Assembly (NCBI RefSeq): GCF_031344075.1 | Contig: NZ_JAVJAN010000002.1 | Coordinates: forward strand, 68,952 to 132,951 | Direction of reading: 5' to 3' | DNA from: Clostridium aquiflavi | Lineage (GTDB): Bacteria; Bacillota; Clostridia; Clostridiales; Clostridiaceae | Length of the DNA: 64,000 bases | Shown here: piece after piece, positions 1-9,245 of the stretch | Numbering within the stretch: position 1 is the first letter of the stretch | Layout of the letters: the number at the start of each line of letters is the position of its first letter | Made by a program: the position numbers and the translations under genes | Notes under the pieces: model-generated | What the model was told of the DNA's origin: nothing | Database searches by the model: none | The model's input: only the letters and a program-made list of their open reading frames with translations

Positions 1-28
1 AGGCTCTTTTTGTTTTTGGGGTGATTTT

Positions 29-601
29 ATGGCATTAAAAATTATAACTCCACCTGCAGCTGAACCTATAACTTTGGAGGAAGCAAAACAGCATTTAAGA
101 GTAACCGGAAGTGATGATGATATTATTTTACTCAGCATGATCAAGCAGGCTAGAGAATTTTGTGAGGACTTTCAAAATAGAAAGTATATTACTCAAACTT
201 TAGAAATGGTGCGGGATTATTTCCCGGAGGATAATTGTATTTCATTTAAAAACTGTTCACCAGTTCAAAGTGTAGAAAGTGTAAAATACTATGATGCAGG
301 TGGACAGGAGTATATATTTGATTCAAGTAATTATATTGTTGATACAGATAGTTTTGTTAATAGAATTGTACTTGGATACTGTAAATTATGGCCAACAATA
401 GCATTACAAACTGCTAATGCTGTAAGAATTATATTTACAGCTGGTTTTGGAGATAAAGGAGCAGATATTCCAGAAACAGTTAAATGGGCAATGATCCTTC
501 ATATGAGGCTTCTCTATGATGATTATAAGCCTGATGAAAGAACTAAAATTGAAGAAGCAAGAAACTCATTATTGAGTATGAATAGAGTGATACCAGTATG
601 A
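29..601 (+). CDS. phage head-tail connector protein (gp6/phiE125 gp8-like)
   Basis: This 190-residue protein fits the head-tail connector family that forms a ring below the portal and helps close the packaged capsid. The N-terminal motif EPITLEEAKQHLRV (about residues 12-25) is typical of the HK97 gp6/phiE125 gp8 group. The rest is mixed helix and strand with no membrane segment. It is the first complete gene in the window and opens a tightly packed late operon. The stop overlaps the next start as ATGA. A GGGG-type ribosome binding site precedes the ATG. The portal, protease and capsid genes expected upstream are outside the window. Function is inferred from motif and gene order. Confidence 0.75.
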   Translation: MALKIITPPAAEPITLEEAKQHLRVTGSDDDIILLSMIKQAREFCEDFQNRKYITQTLEMVRDYFPEDNCISFKNCSPVQSVESVKYYDAGGQEYIFDSSNYIVDTDSFVNRIVLGYCKLWPTIALQTANAVRIIFTAGFGDKGADIPETVKWAMILHMRLLYDDYKPDERTKIEEARNSLLSMNRVIPV

Positions 602-924
602 GAACTGAGGAATTGAAACATAAAATAATCTTTCAAAAACTTACAGCAACTACAAATGAAAATGGATTTGAAGTTGAAATATGGGAGGATTACTCAACTG
701 TTTGGGCAGCAATATCAAATCTGATTGGAAGAGAATATTTTGCAGCTGCGGCTGTGCAGGCAGAGAAAACTGTTAAATTCACTATAAGATATTTACATGG
801 CATAACAGATGATATGAGAATACTGTTTGAAGACAAGCAGTACAATATAACTTTCATAGATAATATTAAATATAAAAACAAATATATAGAAATAAAAGCT
901 TTGGAGGTTGAGAATAGTGGGTAA
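598..924 (+). CDS. phage head closure protein (SPP1 gp16-like)
   Basis: This 108-residue protein has the size, position and pattern of the SPP1 gp16/HK97 gp7-like head closure or head-tail adaptor family. Members seal the connector after DNA packaging and dock the tail. It begins with a helix-breaking, charged segment (RTEELKHKIIFQKL) followed by alternating strands. A conserved-looking EYFAAAAVQAEKTVKFTIRY stretch lies about residues 46-65, matching the family's central strand pair. The ATG overlaps the previous stop, so it is probably translationally coupled. Function rests mainly on synteny. Confidence 0.7.
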   Translation: MRTEELKHKIIFQKLTATTNENGFEVEIWEDYSTVWAAISNLIGREYFAAAAVQAEKTVKFTIRYLHGITDDMRILFEDKQYNITFIDNIKYKNKYIEIKALEVENSG

Positions 925-1297
925 TATAGAACTTATGGGTGTTGATGAAATATTAAACAAACTTCAGAAGATAGGTTCAAATGTAGGAAGGCTTGAAAAT
1001 AAAGCATTAAAAAATGCGGCAGAACCTGTACTTGAAGATGCAAAGACAAATGTTCCTGTGAGGACTGGAAAACTTAAAAAAGGTCTTAAGATAACCAATG
1101 TAAAAAAGAAAGAGGGAATAAAATACATTCTTGTAGGTGTAGATAAGGGAGACAATTCAGAAATATTTTATGGGAAATTTATTGAGTTTGGAACCGGTAA
1201 AAGAGCTGCACATCCTTTCCTCCAGCCTGCTTATGAAAAAAATAAAGATGATATAAAAAGAATTATAGCTGAAACTCTAAAGGAAGGATTAAAGTGA
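917..1297 (+). CDS. HK97 gp10-family tail completion protein
   Basis: About 126 residues resembling the HK97 gp10-like family, which acts at the head-tail joint in tail completion. Supporting features are the opening IELMGVDEILNKLQKIG helix, the segment VPVRTGKLKKGLKI near residues 50-63, and the closing YGKFIEFGTGKRAAHPFLQPAY, a hallmark of the family. The GTG at 917 was chosen over the TTG at 908 because GGAGG at 903-907 sits 9 nt upstream of 917 but abuts 908. The gene overlaps the end of the preceding one and ends within 4 nt of the next start. Confidence 0.72.
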   Translation: MGNIELMGVDEILNKLQKIGSNVGRLENKALKNAAEPVLEDAKTNVPVRTGKLKKGLKITNVKKKEGIKYILVGVDKGDNSEIFYGKFIEFGTGKRAAHPFLQPAYEKNKDDIKRIIAETLKEGLK

Positions 1298-1626
1298 TAA
1301 ATAAATTAGTAGTAGAAGCTTTAAAACCACTCAATGTACCTGTTTCATTTCAAAAATATAAAGGGAAAGAAAATACCTATATAACTTTTTTTAATTATCT
1401 AGAACAGGGTGAGCAGTATGCTGATAATGAAGAAAAAGCTATAGGATATTATATTCAGATAGATGTATGGAGTAAAAATGATTATACAGAGCTTGTAGAA
1501 AAAGTAAAAAATGCTATGAAAGCCGCAGGGTTTATGAGAACTTCCGCGGCTGATTTATTTGAGGATGATACTAAAATATATCACAAGATAATAAGGTTCT
1601 TTATTCAGATGGAAGGAGGACAATAA
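1294..1626 (+). CDS. phage tail terminator/completion protein (DUF3168-like)
   Basis: This 110-residue protein lies just before the major tail protein, the usual place of the tail terminator (gpU/DUF3168-like) that caps the tail tube. It has a small alpha/beta make-up with the segments ITFFNYLEQGEQYADNEEKA and YYIQIDVWSKNDYTELVEKV. The latter fits the family pattern in which a strand is followed by an amphipathic helix. Translation begins at GTG overlapping the upstream stop. Similarity is by pattern and synteny only. Confidence 0.6.
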   Translation: MINKLVVEALKPLNVPVSFQKYKGKENTYITFFNYLEQGEQYADNEEKAIGYYIQIDVWSKNDYTELVEKVKNAMKAAGFMRTSAADLFEDDTKIYHKIIRFFIQMEGGQ

Positions 1627-1629
1627 TTT

Positions 1630-2460
1630 ATGTCAGAAATAGTAAACAGTGCTCCTATAGGAGTAGAAAATTTAGTCTATGCAGTTTTAACAGATGAAAT
1701 TGCTTCAATTTATGGTACACCGGCTTTAATTTCACCAGCAATAAATGTAAAAATAAGTCCAAAGAGCAATTCGGATACGCTGTATGCTGATAATAAAGCT
1801 GTAGAAACAGCTACATCATTAGGTGAAATAGATGTTGAAATTGAAACACAGGATTTACCACTTGAAGTACAGGCGGCACTTCTTGGACATACGATTGATT
1901 CAACAACTAAAGTTATGTGTTCTGATGTTCAGGATTCAGCACCATATGTTGCTGTAGGCTTTAAAATTAAAAAAGCTAATGCCAAGTATAGATATGTATG
2001 GCTTCTTAAAGGCAAATTTAGTGAACCGGAAGAAGAACATTCATCACAGGAAGACAAAACAAAATTTCAGACACCTAAAATTAAAGGTACATTTGTTACA
2101 AGAACAGATGGTAAGTGGAAATATACAGCTGACGAAGATAGTGGATTTACAGGTGGGGCTGCATGGTTTGCTAGTGTGTATAAATCAATGATTATACCAG
2201 CAGCACCAACTAACCCAGTACAGGATGATACAGCTAATACTTTTGGATGGACTAATGTTAGCGGATATGATAATGCATCAGATTATGAGTACAGTACAGA
2301 TGGAGGAGCAACATGGTCAGCAGTGACAGAAAATCCACAAAATGTTGGAAATAGTGCTTATGATTTAGGAAAAATACAGGTAAGGATAAAGGCAGATGCG
2401 GAAGCTGGCAGATCAGCGGGATTAGTATTAAGTTCAACTTCAGCATATACTGCAGGTTAA
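1630..2460 (+). CDS. phage major tail protein with C-terminal Ig/FN3-like extension
   Basis: This 276-residue protein fits the phi13-family major tail protein that polymerises into the tail tube. Typical features are the N-terminal APIGVENLVYAVLTDE, the ETATSLGEIDVEIETQDLP segment (about residues 60-78), and a lysine/glutamate-rich loop near 130-150 before KIKGTFVTRTDGKWKY. After about residue 190 a Pro-rich linker leads into some 85 residues rich in Trp, Tyr, Gly and Ser with a WTNVSGY/YSTDGGATWSAV pattern. I read this as an immunoglobulin or fibronectin-like surface domain. A GGAGG ribosome site lies at 1615-1619. Such appended domains decorate the tail surface in other siphoviruses; that role is inferred here. 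Confidence 0.72.
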   Translation: MSEIVNSAPIGVENLVYAVLTDEIASIYGTPALISPAINVKISPKSNSDTLYADNKAVETATSLGEIDVEIETQDLPLEVQAALLGHTIDSTTKVMCSDVQDSAPYVAVGFKIKKANAKYRYVWLLKGKFSEPEEEHSSQEDKTKFQTPKIKGTFVTRTDGKWKYTADEDSGFTGGAAWFASVYKSMIIPAAPTNPVQDDTANTFGWTNVSGYDNASDYEYSTDGGATWSAVTENPQNVGNSAYDLGKIQVRIKADAEAGRSAGLVLSSTSAYTAG

Positions 2461-2501
2461 TTTATCTGATAAGTAAGATTCATTGATAGGGGGTAAAGTC
2501 T

Positions 2502-2786
2502 ATGGAGATAGCATTGAACAATAAAACTTATGTAATGCCTAAAGTTAAAACAAGAATGCTTAGAAAGGCTATTGAAATTAACGAAAATATAGATTTTAGC
2601 AATATGAAGACAAAAGATTTAGATGGACTTGTGGATTTTATAGTGGAGCTATATGGTAATAAATTTACCAGAGATGATTTTTATGACGGACTGGATGCAG
2701 ATAAACTGATAGAAACTCTTAACAGCAGCATAAACGGAATAGTGGGAAACCTGGGAAATAAATTGAATGAATTCCCAAACAAGTAG
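2502..2786 (+). CDS. tail assembly chaperone, short form (gpG-like)
   Basis: The 94-residue zero-frame product sits between the major tail protein and the tape measure, the position of the gpG-type chaperone that coats the tape measure during tail assembly. It is acidic and helical, with no membrane segment. The zero-frame stop is the TAG at 2784-2786. Just before it is the heptamer CCCAAAC, so a fraction of ribosomes should shift to give the longer gpGT-type form listed separately. A GGGGG ribosome site precedes the ATG. Confidence 0.8.
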   Translation: MEIALNNKTYVMPKVKTRMLRKAIEINENIDFSNMKTKDLDGLVDFIVELYGNKFTRDDFYDGLDADKLIETLNSSINGIVGNLGNKLNEFPNK

Positions 2787-2974
2787 GCGGAGAAGCAGAT
2801 GAAAAGCTTTCTCCGCTTGATTTTATAAAGGAGATCTATTCTAAGCTTTTAGAGCAAGGATGGACACTAAATGATGTTGATGAAATGGATATATTTTTTT
2901 ACTTTGATATCTTAATTTACAGGGCAAATAAGAAATATAAGCAGAACTTAGATGCAGTTTTAAATATATTGTAA
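2502..2974 (+). CDS. tail assembly chaperone, -1 frameshift product (gpGT-like)
   Basis: After a -1 slip on CCCAAAC (2774-2780) reading continues from 2780 through an open -1 frame to the TAA at 2972-2974. This adds 64 residues to 93 from the first frame, about 157 in total. The extension (QVGGEADEKLSPLDF, then a helical tail ending in LDAVLNIL) has no start codon or ribosome site of its own, which supports expression only by shifting. In lambda-like siphoviruses the gpGT form recruits the tape measure and major tail subunits. The extension looks like coding sequence and fills the gap before the tape measure gene exactly. Confidence 0.82.
2774..2816 (+). promoter_or_regulatory. -1 programmed ribosomal frameshift signal
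   Basis: The slippery heptamer CCCAAAC is in the zero-frame register C CCA AAC at 2774-2780. A 6-nt spacer containing the zero-frame stop follows. Then comes a stem of GCGGAGAAGC (2787-2796) with GCTTTCTCCGC (2806-2816), one bulged A and a 9-nt loop. Slippery site, spacer and stimulatory stem all match the standard arrangement for phage tail chaperone genes. Confidence 0.88.
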
Positions 2975-2987
2975 AGAAGGTGAGAGC

Positions 2988-5438
2988 GTGGCTGAAGAAC
3001 TGGGAAGTCTGGCTGTGAAGATAGGACTGGATTCAAGCGGGTTTCAAAATGGCATAAGCAGTATAAACAGAAATCTAAGAGTGCTTGACAGTGAATTTAA
3101 GGCAAACACTGCGGCACTTGGAGAAAATGGAAAAGGTCTTGAGGGACTTAAGCTGAAATCAGAAAATCTATCCAAGCAATTGGAGCTTCAAAAGCAAAAA
3201 GTAAGCACTCTTGAAAATGTCTATACCAAAAGTGCTGAAACTAAAGGTAAAGACAGCAAAGCCACCCAAGACCTTGAGATAAAATTAAATAAGGCAAGAC
3301 AAACCCTGTCACAGATGGAAAATGAACTTTCAAAGACCAATAAACAAATAGAGACCCAGAGCAGCAGGTGGACTTCTTTAAGTAAAAGTTTTGAAAATAT
3401 AGGGAGTAAAATGAAATCCATAGGTGACGGACTGGCAGGTGCAGGATCTAAACTTTCCCTTGCAGTAACTACGCCGCTTGTTGCAGCAGGAGCCGCAAGT
3501 ATAAGGCTTGCTTCAGATACAAGTGAAAGTATGAATAAAGTTGAAGTTGCATTTGGAAGCACCAGTCAAAGTGTAAAAAATTGGTCAGATACTACTTTAA
3601 AAGGCTACGGCATAGCAAAGGGGACAGCACTTGATATGTCAGCTCTCTACGGAGATATGGCAACAAGTATGGGATTAAGTCAGCAAGAAGCTGCAAAGAT
3701 GTCTATGTCCCTTGTAGGACTTGCCGGAGATCTCTCAAGTTTTAAAAACATAGATATAAAGCAGGCGGAGGAAGCTTTAAACGGCATATTCACAGGAGAG
3801 ACTGAGAGTCTGAAAATGCTCGGGGTAGTTATGACAGACACGAATCTCCAGCAGTATGCCTATTCTAAGGGAATACAGAAGAGAACCCAGGATATGACCG
3901 AAGCGGAAAAGGTACAGCTCAGGTATAACTATGTCTTGGACAAAACAAAAAACGCTCACGGCGATTTTGAACGCACAGGTGCAGGCACTGCCAACCAGAT
4001 GAGAGTATTTCAGGAGAGTTTAAAAGAACTGGGTGCTGCAATGGGACAGAATATACTCCCTATAATAACTCCTATAATTGCCAGGTTAAATGAATGGATA
4101 CAGGCATTTGGAAAACTGGATCAGGGTTCTCAGAGAATAATAATAATCACAGGGGCATTAATTGCTGCATCTGGTCCGATTCTTGTTGCAGTTGGAAGTG
4201 TGGTAAGAGCTGTGGGAGATATATCCACAGCAATAGGAAAGGTTTCAACTGCAGCAGGAAAATTAGGTGGTATGTCTAAGATCTTAGGAATGGTGTTTAA
4301 TCCCTGGGTTATTGGCATAGGCCTTGCCATATTTGCAGGATACGAAATTTACAAGCACTGGGATGTTATTTCGCAGGGAGCTGCTCAGCTTTGGAATAAT
4401 CTTACCGCTGTTTTTGAAAATATCAAAATGTCTGTATCCGGTGCCTGGGAAAATGTAAAAACTGCTACATTTACTGCCTGGGAAACTTTAAAAAGTACAG
4501 TAAGCAGCGGCCTTAACAGTATAAAAAGCTTTTTAGAACCCGCCTTAAATTTTTACAGGACAATATTTCAGAATACCTGGGATATTATAAAAGATATTGT
4601 TTTAGGTGCTGTACTTATAATCTTTGATATAGTTACAGGAAATTTTACAAAGCTACAATCAGATATAGAGAATATATGGAATAATATAAAAACAGCTCTG
4701 ACAAATATATGGGAAACTATAAAAAATACAGCTGTAAATGCCTGGACTAAATTAAAGGAAACTGTAATAAATCTTTGTAGTAACATAAAAGAAACAGTAC
4801 TTAACATATGGAATTCTATTTTAACTTGGTTTTCAGAACTTCCGGGCAAGCTTTATAATTATGGATCAAGTATGTTCACAAGAATGAAGGATGGAGTAAA
4901 TAGTACTATAGGAAGTGTAAGAAGTTCCATAGAAAGTGGTATTAATAATGCATTAAATTATCTGGCAAGTTTGCCGGGCAGGGCATGGAGCTATGGAGCA
5001 GACTTTGTAAATGGAATTGTTAACGGCATAAGATCTGCCATAGGCAGAGTAGAAGATGCGGTAAGTGCTCTGGCTGCTAAAATAAGAAGCTATCTTCACT
5101 TTTCAGTTCCGGACGAAGGTCCTCTTACTGACTATGAAAAATGGATGCCAGATTTTATGAAAGGACTGGCGGAAGGAATAAACGAAAGCAGATATCTTGT
5201 CTCTGATGCTGTAAGCAGATTGTCACTTGACATGAAGGTAAGTCCCGGGGTGTCAGAAATACTAGTATCCCGTAATTACAGCAATAGCTCGGAAGAAAAC
5301 AGGAATATGGGTAGCAGAAACGGACTTACCCTGTATATAGAGAACTTTAATAATTACACTGAAAAAGATATAGAGCAGCTTGCATATGAATTAGAATTTT
5401 ACAGGCAGAAAATTTCTATGGGGAAGGGAGGAATTTAG
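2988..5438 (+). CDS. phage tail tape measure protein
   Basis: At 816 residues this is the largest late gene, in the expected position after the frameshifted chaperones. Tape measure proteins set tail length and are extruded to help DNA pass the membrane. The first about 140 residues are heptad-like coiled coil (runs of Leu, Lys, Glu and Gln). Several hydrophobic stretches follow near the middle (IIIITGALIAASGPILVAVG; VIGIGLAIFAGYEIY; DIVLGAVLIIFDIVTG). Trp-containing tandem helices of the pattern IWNNIKTALTNIWETIK repeat between about residues 470 and 620. Start is GTG with AAGGTGAGAG upstream. Confidence 0.9.
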   Translation: MAEELGSLAVKIGLDSSGFQNGISSINRNLRVLDSEFKANTAALGENGKGLEGLKLKSENLSKQLELQKQKVSTLENVYTKSAETKGKDSKATQDLEIKLNKARQTLSQMENELSKTNKQIETQSSRWTSLSKSFENIGSKMKSIGDGLAGAGSKLSLAVTTPLVAAGAASIRLASDTSESMNKVEVAFGSTSQSVKNWSDTTLKGYGIAKGTALDMSALYGDMATSMGLSQQEAAKMSMSLVGLAGDLSSFKNIDIKQAEEALNGIFTGETESLKMLGVVMTDTNLQQYAYSKGIQKRTQDMTEAEKVQLRYNYVLDKTKNAHGDFERTGAGTANQMRVFQESLKELGAAMGQNILPIITPIIARLNEWIQAFGKLDQGSQRIIIITGALIAASGPILVAVGSVVRAVGDISTAIGKVSTAAGKLGGMSKILGMVFNPWVIGIGLAIFAGYEIYKHWDVISQGAAQLWNNLTAVFENIKMSVSGAWENVKTATFTAWETLKSTVSSGLNSIKSFLEPALNFYRTIFQNTWDIIKDIVLGAVLIIFDIVTGNFTKLQSDIENIWNNIKTALTNIWETIKNTAVNAWTKLKETVINLCSNIKETVLNIWNSILTWFSELPGKLYNYGSSMFTRMKDGVNSTIGSVRSSIESGINNALNYLASLPGRAWSYGADFVNGIVNGIRSAIGRVEDAVSALAAKIRSYLHFSVPDEGPLTDYEKWMPDFMKGLAEGINESRYLVSDAVSRLSLDMKVSPGVSEILVSRNYSNSSEENRNMGSRNGLTLYIENFNNYTEKDIEQLAYELEFYRQKISMGKGGI

Positions 5439-5439
5439 T

Positions 5440-6147
5440 ATGCTTAGTTTTAACTTTGCTGGCAAGAATAGCTATGATGATTATGGGATCTTAATATCTC
5501 AAAGACCAAATATTCCTTCTCCTAAACGCAGAGTAAATATGATAAATATTCCCGGAAGAAATTCTAATTTAAGGTTTGATGAAAAAACCTATGATGATAT
5601 AACACTAACGGTTGAGTGTTCAGTAAAGGATACGCAGAATCTTGCAGATAAAATTGATGATATAGCAGTTTGGCTTTTTGAAGCAGGTGAAAGTGATTTG
5701 GTATTTAGTTTTCAGCCAGATAAAAAATATATTGCTCAAGTGGTAAATTCTATTGATTTTAAACAGGTTTATAAATATTTTAGCGAGTTTCCTATAATAT
5801 TTAACTGCAGACCATTTAAGTATGCAGTAGAGAATAATATAGTAAATATAATTGAAACTGGAACCACTATAAATAATCCGGGAACTATTGAAAGTGAACC
5901 TGTAATAAGTATTTATGGCTTTGGTGATATAGTTTTAAAAATAAATGGACAGCAGATAAGTCTTAAAGGCGTATCTGAAAAAATCATAGTGGATTCAGTT
6001 ATACAGGACTGCTATGATAATGCTGGAAATAACTTGAACGGAAAGATGAGAGGGGAGTTTCCAAAACTGAAACCCTGGGAAAATATAATGGAATGGAGCG
6101 GGGATGTTGTTAAAGCTGAACTTCTGCCAAACTGGCGGTGGCTGTGA
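5440..6147 (+). CDS. distal tail protein (Dit), phage tail component family
   Basis: This 235-residue protein follows the tape measure and matches the distal tail family that forms the hub linking tail tube and baseplate. The N-terminal half carries the family pattern with YDDYGILISQRPNIPSPKRR and INIPGRNSNLRFDEKTYDD (about residues 13-50). A beta-rich C-terminal half (GTINNPGT-like segment near 145) corresponds to the galectin-like part. The ATG is preceded by GGGAGGAAT. The gene overlaps the next start by about one codon. Confidence 0.8.
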   Translation: MLSFNFAGKNSYDDYGILISQRPNIPSPKRRVNMINIPGRNSNLRFDEKTYDDITLTVECSVKDTQNLADKIDDIAVWLFEAGESDLVFSFQPDKKYIAQVVNSIDFKQVYKYFSEFPIIFNCRPFKYAVENNIVNIIETGTTINNPGTIESEPVISIYGFGDIVLKINGQQISLKGVSEKIIVDSVIQDCYDNAGNNLNGKMRGEFPKLKPWENIMEWSGDVVKAELLPNWRWL

Positions 6148-8003
6148 TGATATGCATCTACGATAAGAAAACTACTAAAGGAAACTTTGACAATAATGGT
6201 CTTGGAATTTTAAGTGAAGCCATAAGCTGTTATATTACTGAAGAACTAAATGGAGATTATTCCTTAGAGCTAGAGTATCCTTCTAATTCTAAAAAATCAA
6301 AGTATATAGTGGAGTGGAATATTATCAAGGCAGAGGATCAGCTTTTTAGAATATATAAGATAGAGAAAAGCGATGATAGCAAAAATGTAATTAAAATATG
6401 GGCAAAGCATATCTTCTATGATCTCTCCTATTATTTTATAGAAAGTATGAAAGCTGAAAACTGCAGTGTAAAAACAGCTTTGGAAAAATCTTTAGTAGGA
6501 GATTTGATAACCATATATTCTGCAGACAGCGATATTATAACTTCAAACTCCATTAGTGTTATAGAGAAAAATCCGGTAGAAGCCATATTTTCAATAATTG
6601 ATATATGGGGCTGCGGGGAACTTAAAAGAGACAACTTTGATATCAAGATATTAAAAGCCATGGGCAGAGATACAGGGGTTCTCATTGCCAGGGGTAAGAA
6701 TATAACAGGACTGAAGTTCAATACAGATACGACAAGTGTTGTGACAAAACTCTACCCCGTAGGTAAAAATGGTGTAAAACTTACTGAAAAATATATAAGC
6801 GTGCCCAACTGGAACAGTGACGATTATCCGCCTTTTCCCATAATAAAAAAGGTGGAATTCAAGGATGCAGAAGATGAGGTCACATTAAGATCATTGGTAC
6901 AGGAGGTGGCAGAGGTAATAGGTTTAAGCAGGGTTAACATTGATGTTGATTTTGTTGAACTCAGCAGGACAAAGGAGTATGAAAATTATAAACATCTCCA
7001 GACAGTAAGCATAGGAGATCTGGTTATAGTAAGGCACAAAGATTTTGGCATTGATGTGAAAGTACCTGTAATTAAAATAAAGAAGGATGTCTTAACAGGT
7101 GTAAATGATGAAGTTGAACTTGGACAGCCAAAGGACAGCATATTTAACAAGCTTGATACGGCAAATATTAAAACAACCCTGGATGAACTGGGTAATAAGG
7201 TAGCTGAGTCTTTCAGCTCAATGCTTTATTATGCCAATCCTGTGCCGCTGACTGTAGGCACATCACCTGTTGAGCCGGTTTATCTCGGGATAACGGCAGT
7301 GGCGGATACAAACCTTTCAATGAATTTTAGCATGTACTGCACAGCAGAAAGTTCATGTACAATAACAATTCAGATTCAGCTGGACAATGTGGATATTGTA
7401 TTTACACCTAAGCAGAAATTGCAGCAGGGTGATAATGTTGTAGGTATGCCTCTTGGAATACCTCAGGTTCAGCAGGGAGCGCATTATATAGCTGTGTTTT
7501 TAAAGGTGGATACAGGTACGATAAATATACCGATGTTCAATCTTCAGTGTATGATTGACGGAAGAAATCTACAAGGTGGATTAAGTGCCCAGCACCCGCA
7601 TGCAGAATGTCTTGAGAGTCAGAAACTTGTGAATATAAACAGCTTGTATTTAAGCAAGGTGAAAAGTAACTATATAGAAACGGAATTTCAGAATCCTCTT
7701 ACTCAGATAATCGGAATTCATGAAACAGCAGATATATCAGCAATTATAAGCGGTAGAGAAATGAACACAAACTATGCTGTTTCAATTAAAAAATACGGGG
7801 ATATCCTGTATTTTATTCCACAGTACAATTACAGATATTCAATAGATGAAAATGTATTAATACTGGACAGTGATGGACTCTGCTTCAGGACAATTTACGA
7901 GGGAACGGCAGCAAGTGAGTCTGTAGATTCAGGTAAAATGTACAGCTTTGAACTTCTGGACAGCGGTAATTTTGCAGGCATTGAAAAACTGGAGGTGGAA
8001 TAA
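6147..8003 (+). CDS. phage minor structural / tail endopeptidase-like protein
   Basis: About 618 residues. The N-terminal about 350 match the phage minor structural protein family (Prophage_tail, gp18/Tal-type hub): the opening CIYDKKTTKGNFDNNGLGIL, then ITEELNGDYSLELEYP and later SIGDLVIVRHKDFGIDVKVP. The C-terminal about 260 residues are beta-rich and probably form a spike or fibre arm. The ATG at 6147 forms an ATGA overlap with the Dit stop and has GGTGG nearby. An in-frame GTG at 6138 is possible but lacks a ribosome site. No catalytic peptidase motif was identified. Confidence 0.78.
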   Translation: MICIYDKKTTKGNFDNNGLGILSEAISCYITEELNGDYSLELEYPSNSKKSKYIVEWNIIKAEDQLFRIYKIEKSDDSKNVIKIWAKHIFYDLSYYFIESMKAENCSVKTALEKSLVGDLITIYSADSDIITSNSISVIEKNPVEAIFSIIDIWGCGELKRDNFDIKILKAMGRDTGVLIARGKNITGLKFNTDTTSVVTKLYPVGKNGVKLTEKYISVPNWNSDDYPPFPIIKKVEFKDAEDEVTLRSLVQEVAEVIGLSRVNIDVDFVELSRTKEYENYKHLQTVSIGDLVIVRHKDFGIDVKVPVIKIKKDVLTGVNDEVELGQPKDSIFNKLDTANIKTTLDELGNKVAESFSSMLYYANPVPLTVGTSPVEPVYLGITAVADTNLSMNFSMYCTAESSCTITIQIQLDNVDIVFTPKQKLQQGDNVVGMPLGIPQVQQGAHYIAVFLKVDTGTINIPMFNLQCMIDGRNLQGGLSAQHPHAECLESQKLVNINSLYLSKVKSNYIETEFQNPLTQIIGIHETADISAIISGREMNTNYAVSIKKYGDILYFIPQYNYRYSIDENVLILDSDGLCFRTIYEGTAASESVDSGKMYSFELLDSGNFAGIEKLEVE

Positions 8004-9131
8004 TTGGGCATATACACTGTAGCTGTGATTTCTCCAAAGGGAAACAGCGGCATGACTTTGTTGAGTTCTCATAATGATGACAGCACAGTTAGTTTCCCGG
8101 ACATTGGTTTCGATTTTTTCTATAATGGAACAAACTGCAAAACTGCAATCAGCGTAAGCGGAAATTCCTGGGTTGGTTTCACCGGTGCAGCTGAACAGCT
8201 TAAAATAAACAGGAGAGATGCCGGGGCGGATAATATTTACTATGCCAAAGAAATAGTGAACGGCAGACCAACATTCAGAATCAGATGGGAAGGACATCAG
8301 AGCTACAGCAGCTGGGGCACTCTTGATTTGGTATGGGAACTTATACTGTTTAATGACAGCGCCATGGTGCTTGTCATTGACAAAATACCTAATACAGGTA
8401 CTAACTCCTTTGCAAATCCTGTGCTTGGGACTACTGCTTTAACTCTTGAAAACAGTAAATCCTATGCTTTTATCCCCGGGCAGGAACAGGGAAAAGCATA
8501 TACTGTCAAAGAAGGTTCCTATATTCAGACCGACATAAAATATCTTATAGTTGACGGAAGTGATATCAAACACTGGGATACTGTAAGCGAAAGCTATGTC
8601 AAAGTTTCAGAACTTCCCATGACAGCAGAAAAATTTCAGACCTATGGTGATGATATTTTCCGCAAAGAAAGAACAGGACTTGTATCCTCATCTCCGGTCT
8701 TAAAAATATGGTCGCCTTCAGAAGAACTGCCTGTACCAAAAATAACCCAGATAATTGTTCCTAAACCTGTAATAGTAAGAATGCTGGAGGATGTTTTATT
8801 TAGTGAAGCCTATATACAGGATATCACAAATGTTGTATTGACCATGGACAGCACAGGTAATGGAATTATAATTTTTATAGTGAGTACAGACAGCGGAGTT
8901 TCATGGAAAGCATGGGACGGAAGTTCGTGGATAATGGTGGATATAACAAATATGCAGGATGTAAAAAGTAAAGGAATGTCTGCTGCAGATCTTCAGGGAA
9001 TTACTGAAGCACAGTGGACCTCCTTGGGGCTTTCAGATAAAAAGATAAGATTTGCCTGGTATATGGAGATTAGCTCAAGTACAGATGTTTTAAAGTTGAA
9101 GGAGATAAGGGTTAATTATAATACTGTGTAG
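8004..9131 (+). CDS. phage baseplate/tail fibre-like structural protein, unrecognised
   Basis: This 375-residue protein lies directly after the tail hub gene, joined without a gap. It starts at TTG with GGAGGTGG 8 nt upstream. The sequence is beta-rich with many Gly, Ser, Asn and Trp residues (VSFPDIGFDFFYNGTNCKT near residue 30, STDSGVSWKAWDGSSW near residue 298). These give the look of a carbohydrate-binding or jelly-roll type fibre domain. No family could be named with confidence. Host binding is likely from position only. Confidence 0.6.
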   Translation: MGIYTVAVISPKGNSGMTLLSSHNDDSTVSFPDIGFDFFYNGTNCKTAISVSGNSWVGFTGAAEQLKINRRDAGADNIYYAKEIVNGRPTFRIRWEGHQSYSSWGTLDLVWELILFNDSAMVLVIDKIPNTGTNSFANPVLGTTALTLENSKSYAFIPGQEQGKAYTVKEGSYIQTDIKYLIVDGSDIKHWDTVSESYVKVSELPMTAEKFQTYGDDIFRKERTGLVSSSPVLKIWSPSEELPVPKITQIIVPKPVIVRMLEDVLFSEAYIQDITNVVLTMDSTGNGIIIFIVSTDSGVSWKAWDGSSWIMVDITNMQDVKSKGMSAADLQGITEAQWTSLGLSDKKIRFAWYMEISSSTDVLKLKEIRVNYNTV

Positions 9132-9245
9132 AAGAGGAAGTAGTCTAAAAATTTTTGGAGTGATTTAAATTTCCTCAAACTTCATGATATACTAGAATTA
9201 GTTACTGTAAAATAGTAATTTATCGAGATGTTAGGAGATAATATT

